Positions 45,017 through 55,542 of a stretch of 64,000 nucleotides of DNA are shown in pieces (position 1 is the first letter of the stretch; each line of letters begins with the position of its first letter). The DNA is from Bacteroidales bacterium (lineage in GTDB: Bacteria > Bacteroidota > Bacteroidia > Bacteroidales > Salinivirgaceae): contig JAAYQU010000023.1 in the NCBI GenBank assembly GCA_012519055.1, forward strand, positions 1-64,000, read 5' to 3'. Below the pieces are notes generated by a model, which saw only the letters and a program-made list of their open reading frames with translations, did not search any database and had not been told where the DNA came from. Position numbers and translations under genes: made by a program.

Positions 45017-45829
45017 ATGAAGAAAAAGGGAAATTCAAGAATTCTATATGTTGCTCAAGAAATATTTCCTTACCTACCTGAAAGCAGCATAGCAAACACT
45101 TGCCGATATTTACCGCAAGGTATCCAGGAAAAAGGAAAAGAGATTAGAACTTTTATGCCTAAATATGGCTGTATCAACGAAAGACGAAATCAATTACACG
45201 AAGTTATAAGACTTAGTGGAATGAATCTAGTTATTAACGATACCGATCATCCTCTAATAATAAAAGTTGCCAGTATTCAATCTGCAAGAATGCAGGTCTA
45301 TTTTATTGATAATGAAGACTATTTCCAGCGCAAGGCTGTTCTTGTTGATGATGATGGCAAATTTTTCGCCGATAATGATGAAAGAGCAATTTTGTTTGCC
45401 AATGGAGTTCTCGAAACCGTTAAAAAACTAAGGTGGTCTCCTGATATTGTTCACTGTCATGGATGGTTATCAGCAATTGTAACACTTTATGTCAAACACG
45501 TATATAATCAAAATCCGCTGTATGAGAACTCTAAAACAGTTCTAACGTTATACGATGAAACATTTGAGCACTCTTTAAACAAAGAGTTTTTCAAAAAACT
45601 TACCCGTGAGAATATTCCTGCATCTGCAATCAAATTGTTAGAAAAAGATCCCTCTTACATCAATTTGATGAAAACAGCTCTAGATGCGACAGACGCTATT
45701 ATAATTGGTGATAAAAACATCAATCCCGAGGTTTTAGAGTATGCAAAAAAGTCAGAAAAACCGATTTTGGAATACCACGAGGACGAAAAATGCGTTGATT
45801 TACATAACGAATTTTACGATCAACTTTAA
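45017..45829 (+). CDS. Short glycogen/starch synthase-like protein (GT5 N-terminal domain)
   Basis: Protein of 270 residues matching only the N-terminal Rossmann domain of GT5 glycogen synthases: YVAQEIFPYLPESSIANTCR, LPQGIQEKGKEIRTFMPKYG, LSGMNLVINDTDHPLIIKVA, PDIVHCHGWLSAIV. The C-terminal nucleotide-sugar domain, present in full enzymes near 480 residues, is absent. The usual lysine motif K-x-G-G is also replaced at the start. This compact form is typical of Bacteroidetes, where it sits before DUF4270. Glycogen synthase activity is therefore doubtful. It lies 16 nt upstream of the DUF4270 gene. Confidence 0.82.
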   Translation: MKKKGNSRILYVAQEIFPYLPESSIANTCRYLPQGIQEKGKEIRTFMPKYGCINERRNQLHEVIRLSGMNLVINDTDHPLIIKVASIQSARMQVYFIDNEDYFQRKAVLVDDDGKFFADNDERAILFANGVLETVKKLRWSPDIVHCHGWLSAIVTLYVKHVYNQNPLYENSKTVLTLYDETFEHSLNKEFFKKLTRENIPASAIKLLEKDPSYINLMKTALDATDAIIIGDKNINPEVLEYAKKSEKPILEYHEDEKCVDLHNEFYDQL

Positions 45830-45845
45830 CACCAACTATCACTAA

Positions 45846-47111
45846 ATGCAAAGACTATTTATTATCAGTGCTATCCTCCTCTCAATTTATGCTTGCAAAG
45901 AGGATGATTCAATTATCGGAATCCATTTACAAGATAATAGATTCACGGTTAAGTATGATACCTTACATACTATAAAAACTTCTACCAAATTTGCCGATAG
46001 CTTGTCGCTAGCTGGTGCAACTATTGGATTAATCGGCGATTATAACGATCCCCAATTTGGAAGAACAAGGGCGGCCTTGGCATTGCAGTTAGTTCCAAAA
46101 GCAACGTTAATTAACCTTGGAAACAATCCAGTGGGAGACAGCGTTGTTCTAAAACTTATTGAACGTTCGGGATATTACGGTCTCGATTCTGCAGCTACAC
46201 AAATTGTTAGGGTGTATAGAGTTAATGATGGTATGAGTTTAGATGACTTTGACAGCACAGTTGTCAATTTTTCAACTCTAAACAGCTATAAAGGTGCACT
46301 GCTAGCCGAAAAAGAGATGATATTTAATCCCTCTGACTCCACTCCTTTTGAAATCAAGTTGTCTACACAAGAGTTTGCTGCAACACTACTGAACGATTCT
46401 GTAAATTTCAAAAATGATACTATTTTTAAAAGCTACTTTCCTGGTTTGATAATAGAGGCTGAAAATCAGAGTACTAACGGGAATATTATTAGTATTGATT
46501 TAAGCCAAGCCGATACTCGCATGAGACTGCACTTTAGAAATGATACAGATACAACATACTTCGATTTTCTTCCAAAAAGCACCTCAACAAAAAGTTACTC
46601 TATTTTTGACCACGACTACTCAAGTACAAATATACCAACCTCATTAACTGATACAACAAATCAACCTCTTGCATATATGCAAGGCATGAATGGATTAGGC
46701 ATAAAAATTGACATTAATGGATTAGATTCACTTTTCAGTGACGACATTTGGGCAATAAACTCAGCTCAATTGATATTAAAGATAGCTCCTGAAAGCGATA
46801 TTGATAATTATATTCCACCAACATCAATTATTGTTAAAATGGTTGAAAATTCACAAGAAGTATTTACTCCTGACTATGGAAGACCTGGCGGATTAACAAC
46901 AACTCCGGAGGATTACGACAATAAAATCAACGGTTATAAGATTAGAATTAACAAATTATTGTACAAGGCATTAATTGAAAAACAGTCATCAATTACCCTT
47001 ACTACTTATGCCACAAGTCCTTTAACAAAAGCTAACAGGGCTATCATAGCTGGTCCGGAACATGCCAATGATAGTGTTAGACCTGTTATTCATATCATAA
47101 GATCAAAATAA
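45846..47111 (+). CDS. DUF4270 family lipoprotein
   Basis: Lipoprotein of 421 residues. The signal sequence ends at SIYAC (Cys17), followed by KEDDS. The beta-rich body carries the family features: GDYNDPQFGRTRAALALQLV near the N terminus, FKSYFPGLIIEAE, and NSAQLILKIAPESD late in the protein. DUF4270 proteins are outer-membrane or surface lipoproteins of unknown function in Bacteroidetes. It follows the GT5-like gene and precedes glmS by 49 nt, a conserved neighbourhood hinting at a link to cell-envelope sugars. Confidence 0.85.
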   Translation: MQRLFIISAILLSIYACKEDDSIIGIHLQDNRFTVKYDTLHTIKTSTKFADSLSLAGATIGLIGDYNDPQFGRTRAALALQLVPKATLINLGNNPVGDSVVLKLIERSGYYGLDSAATQIVRVYRVNDGMSLDDFDSTVVNFSTLNSYKGALLAEKEMIFNPSDSTPFEIKLSTQEFAATLLNDSVNFKNDTIFKSYFPGLIIEAENQSTNGNIISIDLSQADTRMRLHFRNDTDTTYFDFLPKSTSTKSYSIFDHDYSSTNIPTSLTDTTNQPLAYMQGMNGLGIKIDINGLDSLFSDDIWAINSAQLILKIAPESDIDNYIPPTSIIVKMVENSQEVFTPDYGRPGGLTTTPEDYDNKINGYKIRINKLLYKALIEKQSSITLTTYATSPLTKANRAIIAGPEHANDSVRPVIHIIRSK

Positions 47112-47160
47112 ACAAATTAAGGCTCAATTGTAAAACAACAATATCATTAATTTACTAAAA

Positions 47161-48996
47161 ATGTGTGGAATAGTTGGATATATCGGAAAAAGACAAGCGT
47201 TTCCAATAGTAATAAATGGGTTAAAACGCCTGGAATACAGGGGCTATGACAGCGCAGGTATTGCCTTATGGAACAACAAACCGTTTGTATATAAAAGCAA
47301 GGGTCGGGTAAGCGACTTAGAAAAACTAGTCGAAAATCGCAACGTGGAAGCCAATATTGCCTTTGGTCACACCCGCTGGGCAACCCACGGTGAGCCTAAC
47401 GACATCAATGCACACCCCCATGTTTCAATGAATGGCAAATTTATATTGATACATAACGGAATAATTGAAAACTACCCAAGGTTAAAAAAACGTTTAGAAG
47501 ACCGCGGTTATGTTTTTAAATCAGATACTGATACCGAAGTTTTAGTAAATCTTATAGAATACGTTTACATAAAAGGAGAAGTTGATGCAGAAACAGCTAT
47601 TAGACTTGCTCTAAACAAGATTATAGGAACATACGGGTTAGTTGTTTTTTGCACCGATGAGCCCGACAAACTCATTGTTGCACGCAAAAGTAGTCCTTTG
47701 GTTATTGGAATTGGAAGTGGCGAATACTTTATAGCATCGGACGCAACGCCAATTGTTGAACATACAAATAGTGTTATTTACCTGAATGACAACGATATGG
47801 CTGTGATAAAAAGCAATGAATTGCAGCTAAAAACCATACAAAACGAAGAACTTACTCCAATTATTCAGAAATTAGATTTAGATATAGGTGATATAGACAA
47901 AATGGGTTTCGACCACTTCATGTTGAAGGAAATTTTCGAACAACCCCGCTCTATAATGGATACATTGCGCGGTAGGATAGCTCCTGACAATACTGATATC
48001 CGACTTGGAGGTCTGTTTGCAGTAATGGACGAGCTTGTTAATGCAAGACGAATTCTGATTATTGGTTGCGGAACATCCTGGCATGCTGGATTAGTTGGCG
48101 AATATTTGATTGAAGACCTTGCTCGTATCTCCGTTGAAGTTGAATACGCATCTGAGTTTCGTTATCGGGATCCCATACTATATCCCGATGATGTAATAAT
48201 AGCCATTAGTCAAAGTGGCGAAACTGCCGATACTTTGGCAGCTATCCGTATGGCTAGGGAAAAAGGTATTACCGTTCTTGGAATATGCAACGTTGTTGGA
48301 AGCTCAATTTCACGCGAAACCGATGCAGGAGTATATACTCACGCAGGTCCTGAGATTGGCGTTGCGTCAACAAAGGCGTTTACCGCACAAGTAGCCGTAT
48401 TAACCATGATGGCTCTGATTATTGGCCATAAAAAGAAAACCATATCAACCGAGCAATTTAATGAAATGGTTGATGAGTTGCGAAATGTTCCAAACATAAT
48501 TGAAGAGATTTTGCAAAGAAACGATGATATTCGCAAAATCGCAGAACATTACAAAGATGCAACAAACTCAATATACTTAGGAAGAGGATATCTGTTCCCT
48601 ATTGCCTTAGAGGGAGCCCTTAAATTAAAGGAAATCAGCTATATACATGCCGAAGGATATCCTGCTGCCGAAATGAAACACGGACCAATTGCACTGATCG
48701 ACGAAAATATGCCAGTCGTATTTATTGCAATAAAAGATAAAAGCCACGATAAGATTGTTTCAAACATTCAGGAAGTTAAAGCACGTAAAGGAAGAATTAT
48801 TGCCGTTATTAACGAGGGAGACGATATCATTAAAAACCTTGCCGACCACGTTATAGAGATCCCACAAACAATGGGCTTTTTGTCACCATTGACGACAGTA
48901 ATTCCATTGCAATTATTATCATATCACGTTGCAACGATGCGAGGCTGCAACGTAGATCAACCACGAAACCTTGCTAAATCAGTAACAGTAGAATAA
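47161..48996 (+). CDS. glmS: Glutamine--fructose-6-phosphate aminotransferase (isomerising)
   Basis: Makes glucosamine-6-phosphate from fructose-6-phosphate and glutamine, the entry step to UDP-GlcNAc. It has 611 residues. The glutaminase domain begins MCGIVGYIG with Cys2 as nucleophile after Met removal, and carries GHTRWATHGEPNDINAHPH. Two SIS isomerase domains follow (GCGTSWHAGLVG; SQSGETADTL; LGRGYLFPIALEGALKLKE; MKHGPIALID) with the C-terminal KSVTVE. No glmS ribozyme-like structure is expected or seen in the 49-nt leader. It is 18 nt upstream of metG. Confidence 0.97.
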   Translation: MCGIVGYIGKRQAFPIVINGLKRLEYRGYDSAGIALWNNKPFVYKSKGRVSDLEKLVENRNVEANIAFGHTRWATHGEPNDINAHPHVSMNGKFILIHNGIIENYPRLKKRLEDRGYVFKSDTDTEVLVNLIEYVYIKGEVDAETAIRLALNKIIGTYGLVVFCTDEPDKLIVARKSSPLVIGIGSGEYFIASDATPIVEHTNSVIYLNDNDMAVIKSNELQLKTIQNEELTPIIQKLDLDIGDIDKMGFDHFMLKEIFEQPRSIMDTLRGRIAPDNTDIRLGGLFAVMDELVNARRILIIGCGTSWHAGLVGEYLIEDLARISVEVEYASEFRYRDPILYPDDVIIAISQSGETADTLAAIRMAREKGITVLGICNVVGSSISRETDAGVYTHAGPEIGVASTKAFTAQVAVLTMMALIIGHKKKTISTEQFNEMVDELRNVPNIIEEILQRNDDIRKIAEHYKDATNSIYLGRGYLFPIALEGALKLKEISYIHAEGYPAAEMKHGPIALIDENMPVVFIAIKDKSHDKIVSNIQEVKARKGRIIAVINEGDDIIKNLADHVIEIPQTMGFLSPLTTVIPLQLLSYHVATMRGCNVDQPRNLAKSVTVE

Positions 48997-49014
48997 ACTA
49001 TACATTTTTCCACA

Positions 49015-51045
49015 ATGGAACCCAAAAGATATTTAATTACCTCTGCCCTGCCGTATGCCAACGGACCTGTTCACATAGGACACCTTGCAGGAGTTTATGT
49101 GCCTGCTGATATTTATGTACGATATCTTCGTTTAAGAGGTCGCGATGTAATTTTTATTGGAGGAAGTGACGAACACGGTGTTCCCATTACCATAAAAGCT
49201 CGCAGCGAGGGAGTAACCCCACAGGACGTAGTTGATAAATATCACGCTATGATTAAAGACTCGTTCAAGCGATTTGGGATATCTTTTGACATCTATTCAC
49301 GTACATCAAATAAAATACATCACGAAACAGCCTCAGAGTTTTTCAAAAAATTGTATGACGAAGGAAAATTCATTACACAAACATCTGAACAATATTACGA
49401 TCCCGAAGCCAAACAGTTTTTAGCTGACAGATATATTACCGGAACTTGTCCAAAGTGTAGCAACGAGGCTGCTTACGGAGATCAATGCGAAAAATGTGGT
49501 TCATCGTTAAATGCGACTGATTTGATTAATCCAAAATCAACAATTTCGGGTGCCAAGCCAATAATGAAAGAGACTACACACTGGTATCTGCCTCTAAATG
49601 AGTATGAACCCTGGCTACGCGAGTGGATTTTGGAGGGTCACAAAGAGTGGAAGTCAAACGTTTACGGACAATGCAAATCGTGGATTGATGGAGGCTTACA
49701 ACCGCGAGCAGTTAGCCGCGATTTAGATTGGGGTGTTCCATTGCCAATTGAAGGAGTAAGCGGTAAAGTTCTATACGTTTGGTTCGATGCACCAATCGGA
49801 TACATTAGTGCTACAAAGGAACTTACTCCAGATTGGGAGAAGTATTGGAAAGATAAAGAGACCAAACTTGTGCATTTCATCGGGAAAGATAATATTGTGT
49901 TTCACTGCATTATATTCCCCTCAATGTTGAAGGCTGAGGGCACTTATATCTTGCCAGACAACGTTCCTGCCAACGAGTTTCTAAATCTTGAAGGCGACAA
50001 AATTTCTACATCAAAAAACTGGGCAGTTTGGCTTCACGAATATTTAGATGACTTTAAAGGCAAAGAAGATGTCCTTAGATACGTGTTGACAGCAAACGCA
50101 CCAGAAACCAAAGATAGCGACTTTACGTGGGCTGATTTTCAGGCACGTAACAACAACGAACTTTTGGCTATCTACGGCAATTTTGTAAACCGCTCATTAG
50201 TTTTAACTCATAAATATTTCGAGGGCGTTGTGCCACCTGTGTTAGAGGTTACCGACTATGATAATGAGATTATCAGAGAGATGGGCGAAGTTCGTGGCAA
50301 GGTTGAACACGCTTTGGAGAACTATCGCTTTAGAGAGGCTTTACAAGAAGCCATGAATTTAGCACGTATTGGAAACAAATATTTGACAGAAGCCGAACCC
50401 TGGAAACTCTTCAAAACGGAACCAAGTCGTGTAGCTACGATACTGAACATATCTCTTCAAATTACTGCCGGATTAACAATTATACTTGAGCCATTTTTGC
50501 CATTTAGCTCCGAAAAACTGCGCAAAATGCTGAACACAGAAAGGCTCTGTTGGGAAAAGGCAGGACTAACCGACCTACTCCCTATCGGTCACAAAATTAA
50601 TGAACCCGAACTGCTATTCGAGAAAATCGAAGATAGCGTAATTGAAGCGCAAATTAACCGTTTGAAAAACATCAAAACGCAAAATCAAGTTCAAAACGCC
50701 ACCGTAGCCGAACAGCTACCAAGCGTAACATTCGACGATTTTACCAAAATGGATATCCGTGTTGGGAAAATCTTACAGGCTGAGAAAGTTGCCAAAACAA
50801 AAAAACTGATGAAACTGCTTATCGATACCGGTGTTGACCAAAGAACGGTTGTATCTGGTATCGCCGAATATTTTGAGCCAGAAGATGTGATTGGCAAACA
50901 GGTTTCCATTTTAATAAACCTTGAGCCTCTCGAAATAAGGGGGATACAATCGCAAGGTATGATTTTAATGGCTGAGAATGCTGACGGAAGACTAACATTT
51001 GTATCTCCTCAGACCGAAGTTAAAAACGGGAGTACTATTAAATAG
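49015..51045 (+). CDS. metG: Methionyl-tRNA synthetase
   Basis: Class Ia synthetase of 676 residues. Seen: [10 protein letters not shown] (18-27, HIGH), a four-cysteine zinc knuckle CPKC...CEKC (about 145-160), KISTS (329-333) standing for KMSKS, an anticodon-binding helical domain, and a C-terminal Trbp111-like tRNA-binding domain (about 575-676: [32 protein letters not shown]). The appended domain enables dimerisation and tRNA binding. It begins 18 nt after glmS and probably shares its transcript. Confidence 0.97.
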   Translation: MEPKRYLITSALPYANGPVHIGHLAGVYVPADIYVRYLRLRGRDVIFIGGSDEHGVPITIKARSEGVTPQDVVDKYHAMIKDSFKRFGISFDIYSRTSNKIHHETASEFFKKLYDEGKFITQTSEQYYDPEAKQFLADRYITGTCPKCSNEAAYGDQCEKCGSSLNATDLINPKSTISGAKPIMKETTHWYLPLNEYEPWLREWILEGHKEWKSNVYGQCKSWIDGGLQPRAVSRDLDWGVPLPIEGVSGKVLYVWFDAPIGYISATKELTPDWEKYWKDKETKLVHFIGKDNIVFHCIIFPSMLKAEGTYILPDNVPANEFLNLEGDKISTSKNWAVWLHEYLDDFKGKEDVLRYVLTANAPETKDSDFTWADFQARNNNELLAIYGNFVNRSLVLTHKYFEGVVPPVLEVTDYDNEIIREMGEVRGKVEHALENYRFREALQEAMNLARIGNKYLTEAEPWKLFKTEPSRVATILNISLQITAGLTIILEPFLPFSSEKLRKMLNTERLCWEKAGLTDLLPIGHKINEPELLFEKIEDSVIEAQINRLKNIKTQNQVQNATVAEQLPSVTFDDFTKMDIRVGKILQAEKVAKTKKLMKLLIDTGVDQRTVVSGIAEYFEPEDVIGKQVSILINLEPLEIRGIQSQGMILMAENADGRLTFVSPQTEVKNGSTIK

Positions 51046-51146
51046 TATATGAATGTATTTAAGGGAATTGTGCTTTTGATTCGTTAATTCTACATTGTCT
51101 ACATAACAACACAAAAACTATAAATAATAATTTAAAAGAGAACCAG

Positions 51147-51665
51147 ATGAATAAATTAAAGCTTATAGCCATAGGGTTAACTACAATCCTGACTTTTAAT
51201 CATGTATACTCTCAAATTAATTATTCAATAAAAGCCGAGACGGGATTTTTAAAATACCAAAATAATACAATAGAAGTTGACCCAGGTCCAAATTGGAAAG
51301 GTTACAATTTGTACGAACAAAACGGTATAGACTTTAACATTGTAAACGGTATAAATTTAAAAAACAAACTATTTGTGGGAATAGGATTAGGATACTTGAA
51401 TTTTGAGGGGATAGATGGATTTTCGGCATTTGCAGATTTTGAATACTTGCCTTTAAAAACCAAACTAACGCCACTTGTTAATTTAAAATTCGGATACAGT
51501 CACATTTGGAATCAATATAAAAATGGCACTGGCACAGGACTTTGTGAGTTTACCGTTGGACTGAACTATAGACTGACAGAAAAAATAGGTATTTATGCAA
51601 AATCAGGATTTGCCATGACACAACAATCGTTGTTAATTCCGATTAGACTTGGTGTTCGATTTTGA
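51147..51665 (+). CDS. Small outer-membrane beta-barrel protein, uncharacterised
   Basis: Exported protein of 172 residues. Signal peptide MNKLKLIAIGLTTILTFNHVYS, then about eight amphipathic strands with aromatic girdle residues (YSIKAETGFLKYQNN, KLFVGIGLGYLNFEG, TKLTPLVNLKFGYSHIW, CEFTVGLNYRLTEKIGIYAKSG). It ends in IRLGVRF with a terminal Phe, the BAM insertion signal. The size fits an eight-stranded OmpA/OmpX-like barrel. No named family or function is recognised. Confidence 0.72.
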   Translation: MNKLKLIAIGLTTILTFNHVYSQINYSIKAETGFLKYQNNTIEVDPGPNWKGYNLYEQNGIDFNIVNGINLKNKLFVGIGLGYLNFEGIDGFSAFADFEYLPLKTKLTPLVNLKFGYSHIWNQYKNGTGTGLCEFTVGLNYRLTEKIGIYAKSGFAMTQQSLLIPIRLGVRF

Positions 51666-51736
51666 TGAGTTGCGAAGTCAAGATAAATAACGCTGTAGAG
51701 CATTAAAACTACACGTCAGACATCAAACAAATCACA

Positions 51737-52150
51737 TTGGAACAAAAAGACTACATACTCCGTGAAATAGAAAAGATAGGGCTGATATTAAGTTATATAC
51801 GGCAAAAACTATTTGGCGGGAAAGAAAGCTCGTCGTTAACCATTGAAAATAAGTTTGATACGGCTTCCACCATGTTGTTTGAGGAGTCAGAGTTCAATCT
51901 GAATAAATTTTTGTCATTAAATACTGAAGAGTCAAATAAATATATATCAGATTTTAAGGGTTTTAGTAGTGAGAATATTGAATTATTAGCGGATTTAATT
52001 TTTGATATTTGCATTGCTGACACCTCAAATGAGTCAAAAAAACATCTTGAAAAGGCATTACAACTATACGAATTTTGCAACTCGAAAAGTAAGACTTACT
52101 CTTTAAAACGAGAGAATAAGATACAAACAATCAAAAAACAGATAAGGTAA
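51737..52150 (+). CDS. DUF6483-like helical protein
   Basis: Cytoplasmic protein of 137 residues starting at TTG (MEQKDYILREIEKIGLILS). No ATG is available in frame before the conserved beginning. The N terminus (ILREIEKIGLILSYIRQKLF) matches small Bacteroidete proteins annotated DUF6483. The rest is helical (FSSENIELLADLIFDICIA; SKKHLEKALQLYEFCNSK) and TPR-like at the end. Function unknown. It sits 3 nt upstream of the ABC ATPase, so translation is probably coupled and it may serve the transporter or merely share its promoter. Confidence 0.7.
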   Translation: MEQKDYILREIEKIGLILSYIRQKLFGGKESSSLTIENKFDTASTMLFEESEFNLNKFLSLNTEESNKYISDFKGFSSENIELLADLIFDICIADTSNESKKHLEKALQLYEFCNSKSKTYSLKRENKIQTIKKQIR

Positions 52151-52153
52151 ACG

Positions 52154-53800
52154 GTGTTACACATTGAAAATCTAACAGTTAAGTTTGACAATAACACGGT
52201 AATCGACAATCTGACTCTCGATTTGCAGAAGGGTCAAATAGTTGGAATTGTTGGCGAATCCGGCTCAGGCAAATCAATGACGGCACTTAGCATTATGGGG
52301 CTGTTGCAAAAAAATGCGCAGATGTCGGGCGATATTATTTTCGGAGAACAGAAAGTTTATCTGAACAAGCTTACCGAACAAGAGTACAGAAAAATACGCG
52401 GAAACCAAATATCAATGATATTTCAAGATTCGTTGACTGCCTTTAATCCGTCGAAACGGATTGGTAAACAGCTAGTTGAGATAGTGCAAATTCATCAAAA
52501 AACAACGTACAGACAAGCGCAAAACAAAATTTTTGAGCTGTTCGAACAGGTAAAACTCTCGCCGGCTGAACGTATTTTCAACTCATACCCTTTTCAACTC
52601 TCTGGCGGACAGCGACAACGCGCGCTTATTGCAATGGCATTAGCCAACAAACCTCAACTGCTAATTGCTGACGAACCCACAACAGCGCTCGATGTTACTG
52701 TACAGAAAGAGATTGTAGAACTGTTGCTATCACTAACAAAGGAAGAGAATCTCTCAATGATATTTATTTCACACGACTTAGCTTTGGTTTCGCAAATTGC
52801 CGACCAGATTGCCGTAATGTACCAAGGTGTGATAGTCGAACGTGGAGAGACAAAAAATATTATCTATAATCCTCAAAACGAATACACTAAGGCTCTGATA
52901 AAATGCAGACCTACGCTCCAACATCAAAAGTTTAGGCTACCCGAAATATCAGACCTTATTGATAGCAACTCAACTTTACACGAAGACCCCACTTTAATAG
53001 AATCAGATATATCTGATAATAAGATAATTGAGACAAAGGGTGTTAGCGTAGAATATGCCGACCATAAAAGAGAGAAAGTTGTAAAAGCAGTTGACAATGT
53101 ATCGTTTCAACTATTTGAAGGAGAAACACTTGGATTAGTTGGTGAAAGCGGTTGCGGAAAAACAACTCTTAGCCGAACACTTCTGAATCTTATAAAGCTA
53201 TCGTCCGGAGAGATATTTTTTCAAAACAAGCCACTAAAATTAATAGCTGCAAAAAGACTGAAATTCAGTAAAGAGATACAAATTGTTTATCAAGACCCGT
53301 ACTCATCACTGAATCCTGTAATATCTATTGGTGCAGCACTGCACGAAACTATGTCAATACATAGCCCCGAGATGACGCGCAAAGAGATTCGCCTAAAAGT
53401 TATCGATCGGCTAATAAAAGTAGGATTAGATGAGTCGTATTACAAAAGATTACCAAGTGAACTAAGCGGAGGGCAAAGACAAAGAGTAGTAATAGCACGT
53501 GCACTAATCCCGCAACCCAAGATTTTGATATGCGACGAAGCCGTTTCAGCGTTGGATGTCAGCGTCCAAGCGCGTATATTAAATCTGCTTAACGACCTGA
53601 AAAAAGAGTTTGGGCTGACTTATATATTTATTTCTCACGACTTATCAGTCGTTAAATATATGTCTGATCGTATAGCCATAATGCAGAACGGTCGCTTTGT
53701 AGAGATAGGCAATGCTGAGGATATTTACAAAAAACCCGAGACGGAATATACAAAAGAGCTTATTGAAAGCATTCCAAAGTTTTCAGTAGTGAATAATTAA
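52154..53800 (+). CDS. Fused peptide/nickel-type ABC transporter ATPase
   Basis: Two ATP-binding cassettes in one 548-residue chain, as in Opp/Dpp-D-F fusions (YejF, GsiA type). First cassette: Walker A GESGSGKS (34-41), signature LSGGQRQR near 155, Walker B LLIADEPTTALD. Second: GESGCGKT (330-337), LSGGQRQR near 438, ILICDEAVSALD. Start codon GTG at 52154, 3 nt after the previous gene. No permease or binding protein genes are adjacent, so the complete importer (or exporter) must be assembled from elsewhere. It is a cytoplasmic membrane-associated subunit. Confidence 0.92.
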   Translation: MLHIENLTVKFDNNTVIDNLTLDLQKGQIVGIVGESGSGKSMTALSIMGLLQKNAQMSGDIIFGEQKVYLNKLTEQEYRKIRGNQISMIFQDSLTAFNPSKRIGKQLVEIVQIHQKTTYRQAQNKIFELFEQVKLSPAERIFNSYPFQLSGGQRQRALIAMALANKPQLLIADEPTTALDVTVQKEIVELLLSLTKEENLSMIFISHDLALVSQIADQIAVMYQGVIVERGETKNIIYNPQNEYTKALIKCRPTLQHQKFRLPEISDLIDSNSTLHEDPTLIESDISDNKIIETKGVSVEYADHKREKVVKAVDNVSFQLFEGETLGLVGESGCGKTTLSRTLLNLIKLSSGEIFFQNKPLKLIAAKRLKFSKEIQIVYQDPYSSLNPVISIGAALHETMSIHSPEMTRKEIRLKVIDRLIKVGLDESYYKRLPSELSGGQRQRVVIARALIPQPKILICDEAVSALDVSVQARILNLLNDLKKEFGLTYIFISHDLSVVKYMSDRIAIMQNGRFVEIGNAEDIYKKPETEYTKELIESIPKFSVVNN

Positions 53801-53916
53801 CAATTGGAACACTGATGACACGGATTAAACAGATAATCACAGACTGTTGAATTGAATGATAAGTGCCTGTAGATTAGCAATCTATATCAAATAAAATTAA
53901 ACTAATAGAATTAATC

Positions 53917-55076
53917 ATGAAAAAAATATTGTTCAGTTCTACAGTTATCTCAATAATCTCACTGATTTTTGTTATTTACCTTCCGGCAATTGGATTGTAT
54001 GCAACCATTCTGTTTTTTGCTCTTTTTACTTTAGTGATGCCTAATGCTTCCAGCAGAATGCTAAACAATTGGCTATTAATCTATTTACCTTTTTTCGTAC
54101 TACATTCAATCCCCTTGATTATATTCAACTTTACTAAAAGCGAGTACTTATTAAAGCTATTTGCATTTTCCGAAATATCGTTCATATTAAGTGGTTTAGT
54201 CCCTGTGTTTATTTATGCCGCACTAATTATCAAACATCATAAACTTAATGGTTTAATATTAGTTGTTGCATATGCACTGTTTATTGTTACGGGCTTTTAC
54301 AGCTTGCATTTTCAGACATTTATCGCTGGTACTATATTTCTAATATTGAGTATTTACTTGCCGTTAAATCCGAATAATAGCTTTTTCAAAAACTTTTTGT
54401 TTCTATATTTTCCAATATTCGTTGTATATACGTTAAGTCTGCTTTGGGAACCACTTTTCGATGGTTCACATGTAGAAATGAACTGGTACACTTTACCTAT
54501 AAATTTGATAATACCCATCTCTATTCTTATTGGACTAAAGGTACGCCAAAGAAAATATAAGATAATTCGTATAATTCCGTTAGTAATTGTGTTTGCTTTC
54601 ATTGGCTTTATCGTGCATCCCAATTGGTCAACTTTTTTATTAAAAAGAGATGATATAAAAGAGATCCCTTCAATATGCATAATCTCAGATACAAATGATA
54701 CTATTGATATTTCAGAATCCTCGAAAATAGTTGTTCTTAACATTTGGTCTACCTCTTGCGGTGTATGTTTTAGAGAATTTCCAGAATATGAGAAGTTGTT
54801 TAACAAGTATAAAGACAACCCACGCGTGGATATTTATTCAGTTAATGTCCCTTTAAAAAGAGACAGTACCCACAATACTGTGGAACGGGTAAGAGAGAAG
54901 TACTGTTTCCCGATACATTTTGCTGAAAAATCTTTCTGTAGTAAGCTAAATATTCAATCTTCCCCAAAATGATTATTTTTAAAAACAAAGAATTAATTTA
55001 TTCGGGCTCACCTGAATACGAAAACAAAAATTATTGGAATTGTTACCGAATAATCGAAAAAGCAATACAACAGTAA
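53917..55076 (+). CDS. Membrane-anchored thioredoxin-like protein with in-frame break (frameshift)
   Basis: Frame 1 gives 351 residues to TGA at 54970. About seven or eight hydrophobic helices (1-240) are followed by a thioredoxin-like domain with VVLNIWSTSCGVC (Cys281-Gly-Val-Cys284). It stops at IQSSPK, just after the cis-proline. In the -1 frame from 54969 the fold continues (MIIFKNKELIYSG to IIEKAIQQ) to TAA at 55074-55076, exactly the missing last strands and helix. The join is C_CCA_AAA (54963-54969), a canonical -1 slippery heptamer directly before TGA. It is therefore a programmed frameshift, a real one-base deletion or an assembly error. Confidence 0.7.
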
Positions 55077-55207
55077 TGTGTTGAGAATATATTTGATACT
55101 AAGTTAGTTAACAATAAATGTTAGCTTGAGGTAATTAATTATTGAGGTAGATTTAATAAAAATTAAAAAAATTACAAATGTTGTGCTCATAGAATAAATA
55201 AAATTAT

Positions 55208-55215
55208 TATCTTTG
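55208..55215 (+). promoter_or_regulatory. -7 box (TATCTTTG) of rpmE2
   Basis: Perfect TAnnTTTG box 41 nt before the L31 start. A TTG at 55181-55183 is 24 bases upstream, a slightly long spacer. Ribosomal protein genes in Bacteroidetes commonly have such promoters. Confidence 0.6.
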
Positions 55216-55256
55216 CAACCCGAATATAAAAGATTAATTGTAAATATCATATAAAA

Positions 55257-55517
55257 ATGAAAAAAGGTATTCATCCCGAAAATTATCGCTTAGTTGCGTT
55301 CCGCGATATGTCAAATGACACTGTCTTTATTACTAGATCAACGGCTAGCTCGAAAGAGACAATTGAAATTGACGGAGAGACTTATCCTCTTATCAAATTA
55401 GAGATTTCAAACACGTCACATCCGTTCTTTACTGGTAAAATGAAACTTGTTGACACCGCTGGACGCGTTGATAAATTCCGAAGCCGTTACGCTAAGCATC
55501 TCGAAACAAAAAAATAG
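55257..55517 (+). CDS. rpmE2: 50S ribosomal protein bL31, type B (zinc-free)
   Basis: Ribosomal protein of 86 residues. [45 protein letters not shown] and [10 protein letters not shown] are the type B L31 signature, including SHPFFTG. No cysteine is present, so it lacks the CxxC zinc site of type A L31 and should be zinc-independent. It has its own promoter and an intrinsic terminator directly behind it. Confidence 0.97.
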   Translation: MKKGIHPENYRLVAFRDMSNDTVFITRSTASSKETIEIDGETYPLIKLEISNTSHPFFTGKMKLVDTAGRVDKFRSRYAKHLETKK

Positions 55518-55542
55518 AGTAATAAGTTTCTTATATATTTAT

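Noticed and set aside
47112-47160. glmS ribozyme in the glmS leader
   Set aside because: The gap is only 49 nt, too short for the ribozyme, and that element is typical of Firmicutes.
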